From Photobacterium alginatilyticum (GTDB lineage: Bacteria > Pseudomonadota > Gammaproteobacteria > Enterobacterales > Vibrionaceae), in NCBI RefSeq assembly GCF_009910675.1, contig NZ_RSEJ01000004.1, positions 1 to 64,000 of the forward strand: DNA of 64,000 bases, read 5' to 3'. Shown piece by piece: positions 43,797 through 52,841 of this stretch. Under the pieces are notes generated by a model. It worked only from the letters and a program-made list of their open reading frames with translations. It did not search any database and was not told the DNA's origin. Numbering within the stretch: position 1 is the stretch's first letter; every line of letters begins with the position of its first letter. The position numbers were made by a program, and so were the translations under genes.

Positions 43797-44606
43797 TTAT
43801 TGCCCTTCTGCAATTTGGTTTTGCCAGTCAAGCGTGGTGAACCAGTAGTCATGACGCTCTTTTAGCCAGCCATCTTCGGTACGGAGTAAGATCCAGTTGT
43901 TGAAGAAATTCAGCAGATCAAACTCACCATGGCGAATCGCAAAGGCTTCAGAACCTCTGCTCAGGCGCTCAGAAAGAGGAATATAGAGCTTGTCATTGTA
44001 TTGAATCGACATCTGCTCAGGTTTTGGTGACGAGGCGAGAACGGCGTGTGCATTACCGTTCAGCACTTCTTGAAACGCCTGGGCATCATCGTCAAATTGG
44101 CGTAGCTTAGCCTTCGGAAAGTATTTCTTGGCTGTCTGCACAGTGAAAGCACCGCGACGAACGGCAAGGGTTACACTGCGTTTGTTGTAGTCCGCGATAG
44201 CGATTTTGCCTGCCGCTTTCTCTTTGTGCGCAGCTAATTGGACTCCCGAGTGGGCGTATGGCGATGTGAACAGTACACTCATGTTACGGGCTGGGGTGAT
44301 CGACATGCCACCGATAATGACATCGAACTTACCCGCAAGTAGTGCCGGGATAATGCCGTCCCAGGCAGTCGGAATGAACTCAATTTTCAGGCCTGCATCT
44401 TCGGCTAATCTGCGGGCGACATCCACTTCAAACCCGACTAGCTCACCTTGTCTATCGCGCATTGCCCATGGTACGAAGGTGGACAATCCAACACGCAACG
44501 TACCGCGTTCTTTGATTTCAACCAGTGTACTTTTATCAGCAGCGAGCGCAGACGGCCCTGCTAGTAGTAAAAATACAGCAAGGCATGCTGTTATCAGACG
44601 TTTCAT
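43797..44606 (-). CDS. Periplasmic amino-acid binding protein
   Basis: I use the ATG at 44606 (269 residues; MKRLITACLAVFLLL), because the upstream five residues look like a ribosome-binding region. The signal peptide ends at PSALAADK. The SBP_bac_3 pattern is clear: VEIKERGTLRVGLS, FEVDVARRLAED, DGIIPALLAGKFDVIIGGMSIT-like block, and TPARN, where the arginine binds the ligand carboxylate. The gene lies between the two permease genes, an uncommon order but within a single operon. The ligand is a polar amino acid, otherwise undetermined. Confidence 0.88.
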   Translation of the reverse strand: MKRLITACLAVFLLLAGPSALAADKSTLVEIKERGTLRVGLSTFVPWAMRDRQGELVGFEVDVARRLAEDAGLKIEFIPTAWDGIIPALLAGKFDVIIGGMSITPARNMSVLFTSPYAHSGVQLAAHKEKAAGKIAIADYNKRSVTLAVRRGAFTVQTAKKYFPKAKLRQFDDDAQAFQEVLNGNAHAVLASSPKPEQMSIQYNDKLYIPLSERLSRGSEAFAIRHGEFDLLNFFNNWILLRTEDGWLKERHDYWFTTLDWQNQIAEGQ

Positions 44607-44645
44607 GCTTCCTTTCTCCATTTGTTGTAGTAGTAGATAGCTAAA

Positions 44646-45476
44646 TTAGTGCTCAGGGACATTGAGCTTGTGTTCAAGCCAGGCGGCAAAGCCGGATAGC
44701 ACCAGGGTGACGCATAGATAAATGCCCGCGACAGAGAACCATACTTCAAACGGCATGGCGGTATCTGCGACGATATTCCTCCCTTCTGTCGTGAGGTCAA
44801 AAATCGCCATCACACTGACAATGGATGAGTTCTTGACCAGAGACACCGCCTCGTTAGTCAGCGGCGGCAGGACTTTTTTGATCACCTGAGGCAGGATGAC
44901 AAAGCGATAGCTATCGCTGTGTGACAGTCCCAGGCTCTGGCTGGCCTCGAATTGGCCTCTTGCGATGCTGTTCAGGCCTGCGCGGAATATCTCAGCGGTA
45001 TAGGCTCCCTGAAATAAAGACAGTGCCAGAACGGCGGTGGTAAAACGCTCTAGTCCGAGTACCGGTCCGAACACAAAATACAGCAGGTAAATTTGCACTA
45101 GAAGCGGAGTATTTCGGATAAGCTCGATATAGCCGCGAGCCAGGCCTCTGCCGATGATGGAGTCGGACATTCGGAGCAGAGCTGTTGTTAGCCCGATCGC
45201 CAATGTGCACACGAGGCTGACTGCCGATATTTTCAGCGTGACCAACAAGCCTTCCAGTAACTCGGCAGGAAACCATTCGCCATCTTCAAAAAACCACAGG
45301 TATTGGGGAATGCGGTACCATTGCCAGCGGTAGTTCATTGCCTCGGCTCCGCTGTTCAGCAGCCAATACAGGCCGAAGCCAACCATAGCCACCTGCAAAA
45401 AACCGGATAATACTGGTTTTAGGATTTTATACCCATTAACAGAGGGTGCTGTTGGGGAGTTTTGATCTAACTTCAA
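44646..45476 (-). CDS. Polar amino-acid ABC transporter permease
   Basis: The 276-residue second gene of the operon. It has a first membrane segment near 22-42, then NYRWQWYRIPQY in the periplasm, and the HisM/GltJ-type domain with EASQSLGLSHSDSYRFVILP as the EAA loop. Both permeases of this operon have the tryptophan-rich periplasmic insert seen in general amino-acid or glutamate/aspartate systems. The gene starts four bases after the stop of the ATPase gene. Confidence 0.88.
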   Translation of the reverse strand: MKLDQNSPTAPSVNGYKILKPVLSGFLQVAMVGFGLYWLLNSGAEAMNYRWQWYRIPQYLWFFEDGEWFPAELLEGLLVTLKISAVSLVCTLAIGLTTALLRMSDSIIGRGLARGYIELIRNTPLLVQIYLLYFVFGPVLGLERFTTAVLALSLFQGAYTAEIFRAGLNSIARGQFEASQSLGLSHSDSYRFVILPQVIKKVLPPLTNEAVSLVKNSSIVSVMAIFDLTTEGRNIVADTAMPFEVWFSVAGIYLCVTLVLSGFAAWLEHKLNVPEH

Positions 45477-45479
45477 GGC

Positions 45480-46238
45480 TTAGTAACTCAGTATCTGTTC
45501 AAGGAATTGCTGGGTGCGAGCCTGGCAAGGTGTATCGAATAACTGGGCTGGCGGGGCGACTTCAACAATCTCACCCTCGTCCATAAAGACAACGCGGTCT
45601 GCTACTTGTCTTGCAAAACCCATCTCATGGGTGACGCACACCATGGTGATTCCCTCCGTGGCTAGCTCTTTCATCACATCGAGCACTTCTCTGATCATTT
45701 CCGGATCCAGCGCCGAAGTCGGTTCGTCAAAAAGCAAAATATCAGGCTTCATACATAGTGAGCGGGCGATAGCCACACGTTGTTGCTGACCACCAGAAAG
45801 CTGAGCCGGATACTTATTGGCCTGGTGTCCAATATGTACCCGATCCAGATACTCACGAGCGAGCTTTTCAGCGTCGGTTCTGGACATCTTCAGAGTGCGT
45901 CGTGGAGCGAGGGCCAGGTTGTCCAGCACAGTCATGTGCGGGAAGAGGTTAAAGTGCTGGAACACCATGCCAACCTGACCGCGGATGGTTTTTAAGTGCT
46001 TTTTATCAAGGGGGTGACCCGCGACAAGTAGCTCACCCGTGTTGTATTGTTCTAGTCCGTTGATGCAGCGGATCAGGGTTGATTTTCCCGACCCCGAAGG
46101 GCCGCAAATCACCAGGCGCTCACCACGTTCAATGGTCAGGTTTATATTCTTGAGGGCATGGAATTCGCCATACCATTTATCGACGTTTCGAAATGAAACG
46201 ACTGTATTATCAGGCACCGTAGTGACCTCGAAAATCAT
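45480..46238 (-). CDS. Polar amino-acid ABC transporter ATPase (GlnQ/HisP-like)
   Basis: A 252-residue ATPase, first gene of the operon. Walker A is GPSGSGKST, the Q-loop is [14 protein letters not shown], the signature is LSGGQQQR, and Walker B is [14 protein letters not shown]. The family length is normal. A leading [11 protein letters not shown] extension may include an alternative start. It energises the two permeases downstream. The divergent aroG lies 330 bases away. Confidence 0.9.
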   Translation of the reverse strand: MIFEVTTVPDNTVVSFRNVDKWYGEFHALKNINLTIERGERLVICGPSGSGKSTLIRCINGLEQYNTGELLVAGHPLDKKHLKTIRGQVGMVFQHFNLFPHMTVLDNLALAPRRTLKMSRTDAEKLAREYLDRVHIGHQANKYPAQLSGGQQQRVAIARSLCMKPDILLFDEPTSALDPEMIREVLDVMKELATEGITMVCVTHEMGFARQVADRVVFMDEGEIVEVAPPAQLFDTPCQARTQQFLEQILSY

Positions 46239-46516
46239 AAGTTGTTGTTCATATGCTATTGCTTTTACAAATTATTTTCAAAGTGATAGCACTCAAAAGA
46301 CAAAATAAGCTGTTTCATTGAAATACCCTTTGCTTGAATTTTGAGCAGGACTGCGGTGGTAATAATTCGGCAGAGTGAAATTTCGTAGCAATATTGTGCT
46401 ATCTCATCTCGATAGAGTGAAAAATGTGTAATTAAATTTCAAATAGCGTTTGCACTACTGCTATTAAGGCGATAAGTTAAAGTCAATGGGATGTGAGATT
46501 TACTGTCAACGATCTC

Positions 46517-46534
46517 TGTACATTTTAGTTTACA
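46517..46534. promoter_or_regulatory. TyrR box upstream of aroG
   Basis: TGTACATTTTAGTTTACA matches the TyrR consensus TGTAAAn6TTTACA at 11 of 12 fixed bases. It is 36 bases before the aroG ATG. A TTGACA follows at 46537-46542 but is too close to the start for a normal promoter, so the exact promoter is not assigned. TyrR control of a DAHP synthase gene is well known in enterics. Confidence 0.7.
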
Positions 46535-46570
46535 TGTTGACAGGTGATAGTAATACGGGAAGTAATAAGC

Positions 46571-47623
46571 ATGCATAAAACAGATGACGTACGCATTCGC
46601 GAGATTAAAGAACTTTTACCACCAGTTGCAGTATTGGAGCGTTTTCCGGCAACTGAAAATGCATCTGAAACTGTGTTTCAGGCACGTCAGTCGATCCACA
46701 ATATCTTGAATGACGAAGATGACCGTTTACTCGTCATCGTAGGCCCTTGTTCGATTCACGATACCGAAGCGGCACTTGAGTACGGTAAGAAACTCAAGTC
46801 ACTTCGTGAAGAACTGAAAGGCGAGCTGGAAGTGGTCATGCGTGTGTATTTTGAAAAGCCGCGTACTACCGTTGGCTGGAAGGGCCTGATTAATGACCCG
46901 TATATGGATGGAAGTTTTCAGCTAAACGACGGTCTTCGTATCGGGCGTAAACTACTGCTTGATTTGACCGATATGGGTGTACCGACTGCCGGTGAATTCC
47001 TGGATATGATCACGCCACAGTATATGGGTGATCTGATCAGCTGGGGAGCAATCGGTGCACGGACTACCGAATCTCAGGTTCACCGTGAGCTGGCTTCAGG
47101 CCTGTCTTGTCCGGTTGGTTTCAAGAACGGTACTGACGGTAACATCAAAATTGCTACCGACGCGATTGGCTCGTCAAGTGCGCCTCATCACTTCCTGTCA
47201 GTGACCAAGTATGGTCATTCAGCTATCGTATCAACGGCGGGCAATGAAGACTGCCATATCATTCTTCGTGGCGGTAAAGAGCCGAACTACAGTGCTGAAC
47301 ATGTAAACGCGATTACCGATCAGCTAGATAAAGCGGGTCTGCGCCAAAAAGTGATGATCGACTTTAGCCACGCTAACAGTTTGAAGCAGTTCCAGCGCCA
47401 GCTGGTGGTTTCTGAAGATGTGGGCAGTCAGATTGCTGATGGCAATGATGCTATTTTCGGCGTTATGATTGAAAGTCATTTGGTTGAAGGACGTCAGGAT
47501 ATTGTTGACGGTAAAGTGGCTACCTATGGTCAGAGTATTACCGATGCATGCATTGGCTGGGCTGATACGGAAAAAGTGCTTCGCCAACTGGCAAGTGATG
47601 TCAGCAAGCGCCGTCAGAAGTAA
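46571..47623 (+). CDS. aroG: 3-deoxy-7-phosphoheptulonate synthase (AroG type)
   Basis: I start at ATG 46571, giving 350 residues beginning MHKTDDVRIREIKELLPPVA, closely like the E. coli AroG N-terminus. It condenses phosphoenolpyruvate with erythrose-4-phosphate, the first step of aromatic synthesis. GPCSIHD, RTTVGWKGLINDP and ARTTESQVHRELASGL are the conserved blocks; metal ligands are a cysteine, a histidine, a glutamate and an aspartate. Similarity favours the phenylalanine-sensitive type. It is monocistronic, with a TyrR box upstream and a good terminator. Confidence 0.93.
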   Translation: MHKTDDVRIREIKELLPPVAVLERFPATENASETVFQARQSIHNILNDEDDRLLVIVGPCSIHDTEAALEYGKKLKSLREELKGELEVVMRVYFEKPRTTVGWKGLINDPYMDGSFQLNDGLRIGRKLLLDLTDMGVPTAGEFLDMITPQYMGDLISWGAIGARTTESQVHRELASGLSCPVGFKNGTDGNIKIATDAIGSSSAPHHFLSVTKYGHSAIVSTAGNEDCHIILRGGKEPNYSAEHVNAITDQLDKAGLRQKVMIDFSHANSLKQFQRQLVVSEDVGSQIADGNDAIFGVMIESHLVEGRQDIVDGKVATYGQSITDACIGWADTEKVLRQLASDVSKRRQK

Positions 47624-47646
47624 CTAATAACTGAATTGAGAACAAC

Positions 47647-47677
47647 AAAGGCCTGATAGACAATCAGGCCTTTTGTG
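47647..47677 (+). terminator. Terminator after aroG
   Basis: AAAGGCCTGAT (47647-47657) pairs with ATCAGGCCTTT (47663-47673), a five-base loop, followed by TGTGTT. The minus side has a weaker T-run and may also serve the convergent lipoprotein gene. Confidence 0.85.
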
Positions 47678-47698
47678 TTAGGGGCCTTGTGTCGATAA

Positions 47699-48217
47699 TC
47701 ACTGAGGCGGATAGTTTTTAAACATCTCGACAACTTGCTCGTCTATAAATTCATCTCTCGATTTTGATGTCATTGTTTCCGTGAGTTTGCGCTGTGATAT
47801 CGATCGCCAGACAATTTTATTGTTGTCATTATCGATCAGTTCGACGACTAACTTGCCATACCGGTATTCGCGATACTGCGATGGGCTGGTATAGGCCACT
47901 CCGACGTTCCGGTGTCTGTAACCAAAGCCGAGGGTGGTACCGTAAGAGCGGAAATCAGATTGCTGCTGTATATAGTGCTTCACGGTGAGATCGGCTGCAC
48001 TGGGTTCAGCAGTAAGTCCTTTGTTATCAAGCTGCGCAGTGATGGCATTTTCGACTCGTGAGGAGTCAAGGGTGATCACAGTGCTAGCAGGAGAAGAGGC
48101 AAACTGATAGGTTTTGAATTGGTAGTAGTTAACTTGGGTATCATAGTCTGTGGCGACATCGGCGCTACAACCAACTATGGCGACGCTGATCAAGACTGGA
48201 CGAAGGAAAGACAACAT
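47699..48217 (-). CDS. DUF4136 lipoprotein
   Basis: The 172-residue product has a lipobox (AIVGCSAD), so it should be a membrane-anchored lipoprotein with its acylated cysteine near residue 17. The middle and end match the DUF4136 family, with DYDTQVNYYQFKTYQFA, then YREYRYGKLVVELID and IVWRSISQRKL. Members are of unknown function. It is a single gene, convergent with aroG and divergent from arsR. Confidence 0.78.
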   Translation of the reverse strand: MLSFLRPVLISVAIVGCSADVATDYDTQVNYYQFKTYQFASSPASTVITLDSSRVENAITAQLDNKGLTAEPSAADLTVKHYIQQQSDFRSYGTTLGFGYRHRNVGVAYTSPSQYREYRYGKLVVELIDNDNNKIVWRSISQRKLTETMTSKSRDEFIDEQVVEMFKNYPPQ

Positions 48218-48303
48218 CGCTAGTATCCTTTGATAACGCTACATCACCAATTATAGCAAAGCCGATCACGCTTCCTGGCCCTTGTATCTGAGTGACTTTT
48301 AGA

Positions 48304-48347
48304 TTGACAGTGACTTTTCTTAATTCTATCATCGTCATTCGACGATG
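48304..48347 (+). promoter_or_regulatory. arsR promoter with overlapping operator
   Basis: TTGACA (48304-48309), 17 bases, TATCAT (48327-48332): a strong sigma-70 promoter. The palindrome CATCGTCATTCGACGATG (48330-48347) overlaps the -10 box and lies 17 bases before the arsR ATG. The same core, ATCGTCAWTCGACGAT, recurs before acr3, so it is almost certainly the ArsR operator. Confidence 0.75.
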
Positions 48348-48364
48348 AACGAAGGGTATAGTAA

Positions 48365-48673
48365 ATGGCTTGTGTCACGGCATTAGACGGCATTGAAATC
48401 GATGAAGCAAAAGAACTTGCGCTAGCGAGTCTATCGAAGGCTCTGTCGCACCCGGCCCGAGTTCGTATTCTGAGGATCCTGACCCGGCAGCAAGGTTGCC
48501 TGAACAGCGATCTTGTCGGTGAACTGGGTTTGGCACAGTCGACTGTTTCTGAACATCTGCGGATTTTGAAGGCTGCCGGTCTGGTGATTGCAGAGCCGAA
48601 ACCACCAAGAACCTGTTTTACGGTAAACCAGGAAAAGCTAGAAGAATTTCGAGGGTTGCTGTCGTATTTATAG
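48365..48673 (+). CDS. arsR: ArsR-family repressor, non-canonical metalloid site
   Basis: The 102-residue winged-helix repressor has the family pattern LASLSKALSHPARVRIL, then LNSDLVGELGLAQSTVSEHL as recognition helix and LKAAGLVIAEPK in the wing. The classical CVC arsenic site of the alpha-3 helix is absent. Instead cysteines are at 3, 45 and 84, which suggests a differently placed three-cysteine site as in some actinobacterial and acidophile ArsR proteins. It is autoregulated through the overlapping operator, and a terminator follows directly. Confidence 0.85.
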   Translation: MACVTALDGIEIDEAKELALASLSKALSHPARVRILRILTRQQGCLNSDLVGELGLAQSTVSEHLRILKAAGLVIAEPKPPRTCFTVNQEKLEEFRGLLSYL

Positions 48674-48678
48674 AGGTT

Positions 48679-48702
48679 GGCCATCACGAATGGCCTTTTT
48701 TT
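48679..48702 (+). terminator. Terminator between arsR and acr3
   Basis: GGCCAT (48679-48684) pairs with ATGGCC (48690-48695) over a five-base loop, followed directly by TTTTTTT (48696-48702). It lies six bases after the arsR stop. Confidence 0.82.
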
Positions 48703-48713
48703 AACAACAATGT

Positions 48714-48729
48714 ATCGTCAATCGACGAT
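48714..48729 (+). promoter_or_regulatory. Second ArsR operator, upstream of acr3
   Basis: ATCGTCAATCGACGAT repeats the arsR operator core with one base changed (AAT for ATT). It lies 22 bases before the likely acr3 start, so acr3 should be controlled by the same repressor from its own promoter. A clear -35/-10 pair was not assigned. Confidence 0.7.
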
Positions 48730-48751
48730 TGGCTATGCGAGTGATGAAAGC

Positions 48752-49801
48752 ATGGGTATTTTTGAACGTTTTCTAAGTATATGGGTAGGGCTCGGCATGC
48801 TAGCGGGCTTGATTGGTGGTTCGCTGTTCCCTGGCGTTTTTTCTTTTTTGGGCGGATTACAGTATGCCCAGATCAATTTGGTCATTGCGGTGCTGATTTG
48901 GTTGATGATCTACCCGATGATGATGCAGGTTGATTTTAAATCGGTTCGTGATATACACCGTCGGCCAAAAGGGCTGATCATTACTATTACGGTGAACTGG
49001 TTGATCAAGCCTTTCACTATGGCTTTGCTTGCTATGTTGTTCATGCGTTATGTATTTGGTGACTGGATTTCGCCATCATTAGGTGAAGAGTACATTGCTG
49101 GCATGATCTTGCTTGGGGTAGCGCCTTGTACCGCGATGGTGTTTGTCTGGAGCCAGCTAACGAAAGGTGATGCAAACTATACGGTTGCCCAGGTAGCGAT
49201 TAATGATTTGATCATGGTAGTTGCTTTTGCACCGATTGCTGCATTCTTGCTGGGAGTTACCGATGTCACTGTTCCTTGGGATACATTATTGCTGTCGGTA
49301 AGTTTGTTTGTGGTTATTCCGCTAGTTGCCGGTGCACTAACGCGTCAGCTTGTTCGCAACAAGGCTAAGCTGGATAAGCTCTCTGCAACAATGAAGCCGT
49401 TTTCAATTATGGGTTTGGTGGGTACCGTTATTCTGCTATTTGGCTTTCAGGCGCAGACTATTCTAGATAACCCGGTTGATATTGTATTGATTGCCATTCC
49501 ATTACTCATACAGACGTACCTTATTTTCGCGGTGACTTACTTTTGGATGAAGAAGTGGAAACAACCACATTGTGTTGCTGCACCTGGCAGTATGATTGGA
49601 GCATCTAACTTCTTTGAGCTGGCAGTTGCCGTGGCAATCAGTTTGTTTGGTATTCACTCTGGTGCCGCCCTGGCGACTGTAGTGGGTGTGCTTGTAGAAG
49701 TGCCGGTTATGCTCTCGCTGGTGGCTTATGCTAATAGAACAAGGAGCCAGTTTACATCTGACATGGACTCGAGCTATAAACCAGTTCATAAGCCTGACTG
49801 A
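48752..49801 (+). CDS. acr3: Arsenite efflux permease Acr3
   Basis: I choose ATG 48752 (349 residues, [19 protein letters not shown]), because earlier in-frame starts (TTG 48677, ATG 48710) would lie in or before the terminator and operator. About ten membrane segments are present. The ACR3 signature [17 protein letters not shown] contains the essential cysteine (residue 126), and the other conserved region is [21 protein letters not shown]. It exports arsenite (and perhaps antimonite). No arsenate reductase gene is adjacent, so arsenate reduction must rely on another locus. Confidence 0.92.
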   Translation: MGIFERFLSIWVGLGMLAGLIGGSLFPGVFSFLGGLQYAQINLVIAVLIWLMIYPMMMQVDFKSVRDIHRRPKGLIITITVNWLIKPFTMALLAMLFMRYVFGDWISPSLGEEYIAGMILLGVAPCTAMVFVWSQLTKGDANYTVAQVAINDLIMVVAFAPIAAFLLGVTDVTVPWDTLLLSVSLFVVIPLVAGALTRQLVRNKAKLDKLSATMKPFSIMGLVGTVILLFGFQAQTILDNPVDIVLIAIPLLIQTYLIFAVTYFWMKKWKQPHCVAAPGSMIGASNFFELAVAVAISLFGIHSGAALATVVGVLVEVPVMLSLVAYANRTRSQFTSDMDSSYKPVHKPD

Positions 49802-49839
49802 CGTTAATTTAGCAATATTTCTGTAGTTCAATTATCCAA

Positions 49840-49872
49840 GGCCTCTTATTCCAGATAAGAGGTCTTTTCTTA
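49840..49872 (+). terminator. Terminator after acr3
   Basis: GGCCTCTTAT (49840-49849) pairs with ATAAGAGGTC (49855-49864), with one G-T pair, followed by TTTTCTT. Confidence 0.82.
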
Positions 49873-49879
49873 TGTCTGG

Positions 49880-50065
49880 TTATTTTCTTTGCAACCTGAA
49901 ACCGTCGTTGAATTCAATTGAGCGAACTTCTCGGATCCGGATATCGTGGAGCACTTTATTGCTGTGGGGAAATTGGCAATAAATCGCAAATTCTTTATGC
50001 AACCCGTTATCAACAAACGCATCTAAAATATCTTTAGTGTCTGCGATGAGTACTTTGTCTTCCAT
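49880..50065 (-). CDS. Possible small protein of 61 residues
   Basis: A minus-strand open frame starting MEDKVLIADTKDILDAFVDN with a balanced hydrophilic/hydrophobic pattern and a charged end (HDIRIREVRSIEFNDGF). It fits a small soluble alpha/beta protein. It lies in a 430-base gap, but no good ribosome binding site precedes the ATG and I do not recognise it, so it may be a chance frame. Confidence 0.4.
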   Translation of the reverse strand: MEDKVLIADTKDILDAFVDNGLHKEFAIYCQFPHSNKVLHDIRIREVRSIEFNDGFRLQRK

Positions 50066-50172
50066 TTTATCGGCCCAGCTGTTGCACTTAAATTCAGTGT
50101 AGGGAGCCTGGAACAGAAGAAATGTGTTAACTCTGAGACGCGGGAATTAAGGCGACGATAAACATGTTCAAT

Positions 50173-50223
50173 AAGGCCGCCTCTTGTTATTACAGCGTCA
50201 TGTAGCATCGTAATTGCGGCCTT
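50173..50223 (-). terminator. Probable terminator of the quinone oxidoreductase-like gene
   Basis: AAGGCCGC (50173-50180) pairs with GCGGCCTT (50216-50223); inside, ATTAC (50189-50193) can pair with GTAAT (50210-50214). The minus strand then reads TTATTG. It starts 13 bases after the oxidoreductase stop. Confidence 0.5.
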
Positions 50224-50235
50224 TCGGATATCAGC

Positions 50236-51213
50236 TTATGCCGTTAATACCACCTTTCCGACAGCTTGACCCGACTCCAGACGTTGATGGGCTGCTGATA
50301 CCTCCCAGATAGAATGGTGTGAGTCATCGATCAGTGGTTTGATTGCTCCGTTATCAACCAGCTCGGCCATCTGTGTCAGGATCTCACCGTGTGAACGGCG
50401 GTTAAGCCCATGTACAAGCGGGATAAGCATGAGCACACTGTGAAAGCTCAAGCTTTTAAGGGCTACCTGCAGCACATCATTGATTGGCAACGTGGTTGCA
50501 ACGGAACCGTTATATTGGGCGGCCTCGAAGCTGCGTTGAATGTTCTCGCCTGCAATCGTGTCAAAAACAGCATCAAATCCATTGCCGCCAGTATATTGGG
50601 AGACGTAGCTTTGTACATCTTGCTCCGCCACGTTCACCAGATTGTCGGCCCCCAATGTTGCTGCCGTCTCAAGATTGCGCGGTAATGTTGTGGCGGTAAC
50701 CGTTGCACCAAGGTGCTTGGCTAGCTGGATTGCAATATGTCCGACACCGCCTGTAGCACCATGGATAAGCACGTTTTTCCCCGGCTCAACTTTGAGTTTA
50801 TCGACCAAGGCTTCCCAGGCAGTAATAGATACCAGTGGAAGTGCAGCCGCTTCACGCATACTCAGAGAGGACGGTTTTAGCGCCATTAAATCAGCGTCGA
50901 CCAACATGTATTCGGCAAGGGCACCGTCTGTTCCTGCAATGCCACCGGCACAGCCATAGACTTCGTCGCCGACCTTGAAGTTCGTTACGCCGTCACCCAC
51001 TTCCGCAACAATGCCAGCGACATCACCATGTAAGATTTCCGGTAAGTTTGCAGACCAAGGGGTCTCGGCAGAGCGCAACATGGTATCAAGTGGATTAACA
51101 CTCGTTGCCTTTACAGCAATAACCATATGTCCCGTCTTGGCCTGTGGCTTTTCTCGTTCAACCTGCTGAAAAATATCGCTGTTACCCAGGGATTTGATGA
51201 CCATTGCTTTCAT
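50236..51213 (-). CDS. Zinc-independent MDR quinone oxidoreductase-like protein
   Basis: I use the ATG at 51213 (325 residues, MKAMVIKSLGNSDIFQ) with AAGGAACG before it; the longer frame is unlikely. The MDR fold is shown by VKATSVNPLDTMLRSAE, HGDVAGIVAEVGDGV and the nucleotide motif HGATGGVGHIAIQLAKHLGA. The zinc-binding cysteines of alcohol dehydrogenases are missing, as in NADPH:quinone or alkenal reductases. It is divergent from a LysR gene, the usual arrangement for a regulator and its target. Confidence 0.87.
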   Translation of the reverse strand: MKAMVIKSLGNSDIFQQVEREKPQAKTGHMVIAVKATSVNPLDTMLRSAETPWSANLPEILHGDVAGIVAEVGDGVTNFKVGDEVYGCAGGIAGTDGALAEYMLVDADLMALKPSSLSMREAAALPLVSITAWEALVDKLKVEPGKNVLIHGATGGVGHIAIQLAKHLGATVTATTLPRNLETAATLGADNLVNVAEQDVQSYVSQYTGGNGFDAVFDTIAGENIQRSFEAAQYNGSVATTLPINDVLQVALKSLSFHSVLMLIPLVHGLNRRSHGEILTQMAELVDNGAIKPLIDDSHHSIWEVSAAHQRLESGQAVGKVVLTA

Positions 51214-51360
51214 AATACGTTCCTTTTGAAACTTAGTGTTTAAGTTGACGTCATCATAATTATTGCTCTTATAGCTAGCAATATGGCAATGGTAAATACA
51301 CTTTTGTCTTTTGTGCAAAGGTGGTTTAATGTACTGAAAGTTTGAATATCAAGGTTCGAT

Positions 51361-52239
51361 ATGATCACCCGATTGCAATATTTTAACTGCGTAGTAGAAA
51401 CAGGTAGTATTTCAGAGGCTAGCCGAGTATTCGATGTGCAGCCCTCATCGATATCTCGCCAGATAGCAACGTTAGAACAAGAGCTTGGTGTGAGGCTGTT
51501 AAATCGTACCACCCGTAACCTGGGACTCACCGAGGCAGGCCAGCGTTACTATGATTATTCGCAGCGCATCGTTGCCGAGCTTGATGAGGCGAAGCGAGCT
51601 GTTAACGATTTGCAGCAAAGTCCGAAAGGGCGGCTAAGAGTCAGTATGACGGTTGGATTTGGCGAGTCTGTCATCTTGCCACTGATACCAGACTTTCTAG
51701 CTATGTATCCAGATATTGACATAGATTTGGAACTCACTGAGCGGGTCGTTGATTTGGTTGAAGAAAATACAGACGTGGCAATACGTAGCGGCCGCTTGCC
51801 AGATTCAACCATGATAGCCAAAAAGCTGCTAGCCAATAATTTCTTGTTGTGTGCCAGCCCGGAATATTTGGCTAACCGAGGAACGCCAGACTCACCCCAG
51901 GCGCTCAGTAATCATCAGTGTATTCGATATGGTTATGCGGGGTGGCGAGAGTGGTATTTGATGGAAGCGCCCATCAAGCGGCTCGATATCGGCAGTGCCA
52001 TAACGGTAAATACGGTGAACGGACAAAAGCAGTTGTTGCTCAGCCATGCCGGTCTCGCGTTGATGCCGCTGTGGGCGGTACAACAAGAATTGCACAGCGG
52101 TGAACTAATTAACGTGATGCCACAACATACCTTCAGCCCCTATGACGTAATGAGTTCTACTTATGCTATATACCTAAAGCGTGAGCTGGTATCTCCAAAA
52201 ATCCGGGTGTTTCTCGACTATTTGAGCCGCCATATCTGA
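51361..52239 (+). CDS. LysR-family transcriptional regulator
   Basis: The 292-residue regulator has the winged helix in residues 1-60 (GSISEASRVFDVQPSSISRQIA) and the co-inducer domain from about residue 90. It is divergent from the quinone oxidoreductase-like gene with 147 bases between starts, so it very likely activates or represses that gene. The inducer is unknown; quinones or electrophiles are reasonable guesses by analogy with such pairs. Confidence 0.9.
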   Translation: MITRLQYFNCVVETGSISEASRVFDVQPSSISRQIATLEQELGVRLLNRTTRNLGLTEAGQRYYDYSQRIVAELDEAKRAVNDLQQSPKGRLRVSMTVGFGESVILPLIPDFLAMYPDIDIDLELTERVVDLVEENTDVAIRSGRLPDSTMIAKKLLANNFLLCASPEYLANRGTPDSPQALSNHQCIRYGYAGWREWYLMEAPIKRLDIGSAITVNTVNGQKQLLLSHAGLALMPLWAVQQELHSGELINVMPQHTFSPYDVMSSTYAIYLKRELVSPKIRVFLDYLSRHI

Positions 52240-52346
52240 TGGTGCAGGATTCAGTATTCCGGTGCCTTTGGGTATATGCTTAGTAACATGCTTGCGTGAA
52301 GATAGACGATGGCATGGTGCGATGGCGGCTAGGGGTATTGCTGAAT

Positions 52347-52841
52347 ATGAGTAAAACCAAGATCTTGTTTGTTTTTGCATGTGTATTTACGGCATCGTGT
52401 ATAAGTGATCTTTATTCGAAGCCGATCCCCAATATATCTGATGATATTTCAACAATCTCTGAACAGTTTGTGAAAGCGACCCGTGGTGGTGTACTCGATG
52501 TGACAGCAGTTATTCCAGGTAAGGTATATCATCCGCGTGATGGTTACATCAGTTATGAACGTTTTTGGTGTATTGATGAAGAAAAAGGATCTGTGGAAGA
52601 ATATATCGAGTTAATGGCACAGGTCTGTAAATTGAAAGATGGTGTTTTCAAAGGGGAGTGGTGTGTGTCGCAGAATCATCACCTGCCTTTGTTTAGTGCC
52701 ACGATCGAGCAAAACGGCACCACCTGTACAGGCGGAGATCTCACAACCATTATTCACAATAGGGAGCCGATTTCTTCAGCAACAGCCAGTGAATGGTTGA
52801 TAACCGCCGAAGCCTTTGGTTTCGAACGGGAGGTTAAATAG
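52347..52841 (+). CDS. Lipoprotein of unknown function
   Basis: I start at ATG 52347 (164 residues); the upstream extension is not signal-like. The N-terminus MSKTKILFVFACVFTASC ends in a lipobox, with the acylated cysteine at 18. After that come several cysteines (FWCIDEE, QVCKLKD, EWCVSQN, TTCTGGD) which may form two disulfides. I do not recognise the family. It ends eight bases inside the convergent lipoprotein gene. Confidence 0.65.
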   Translation: MSKTKILFVFACVFTASCISDLYSKPIPNISDDISTISEQFVKATRGGVLDVTAVIPGKVYHPRDGYISYERFWCIDEEKGSVEEYIELMAQVCKLKDGVFKGEWCVSQNHHLPLFSATIEQNGTTCTGGDLTTIIHNREPISSATASEWLITAEAFGFEREVK

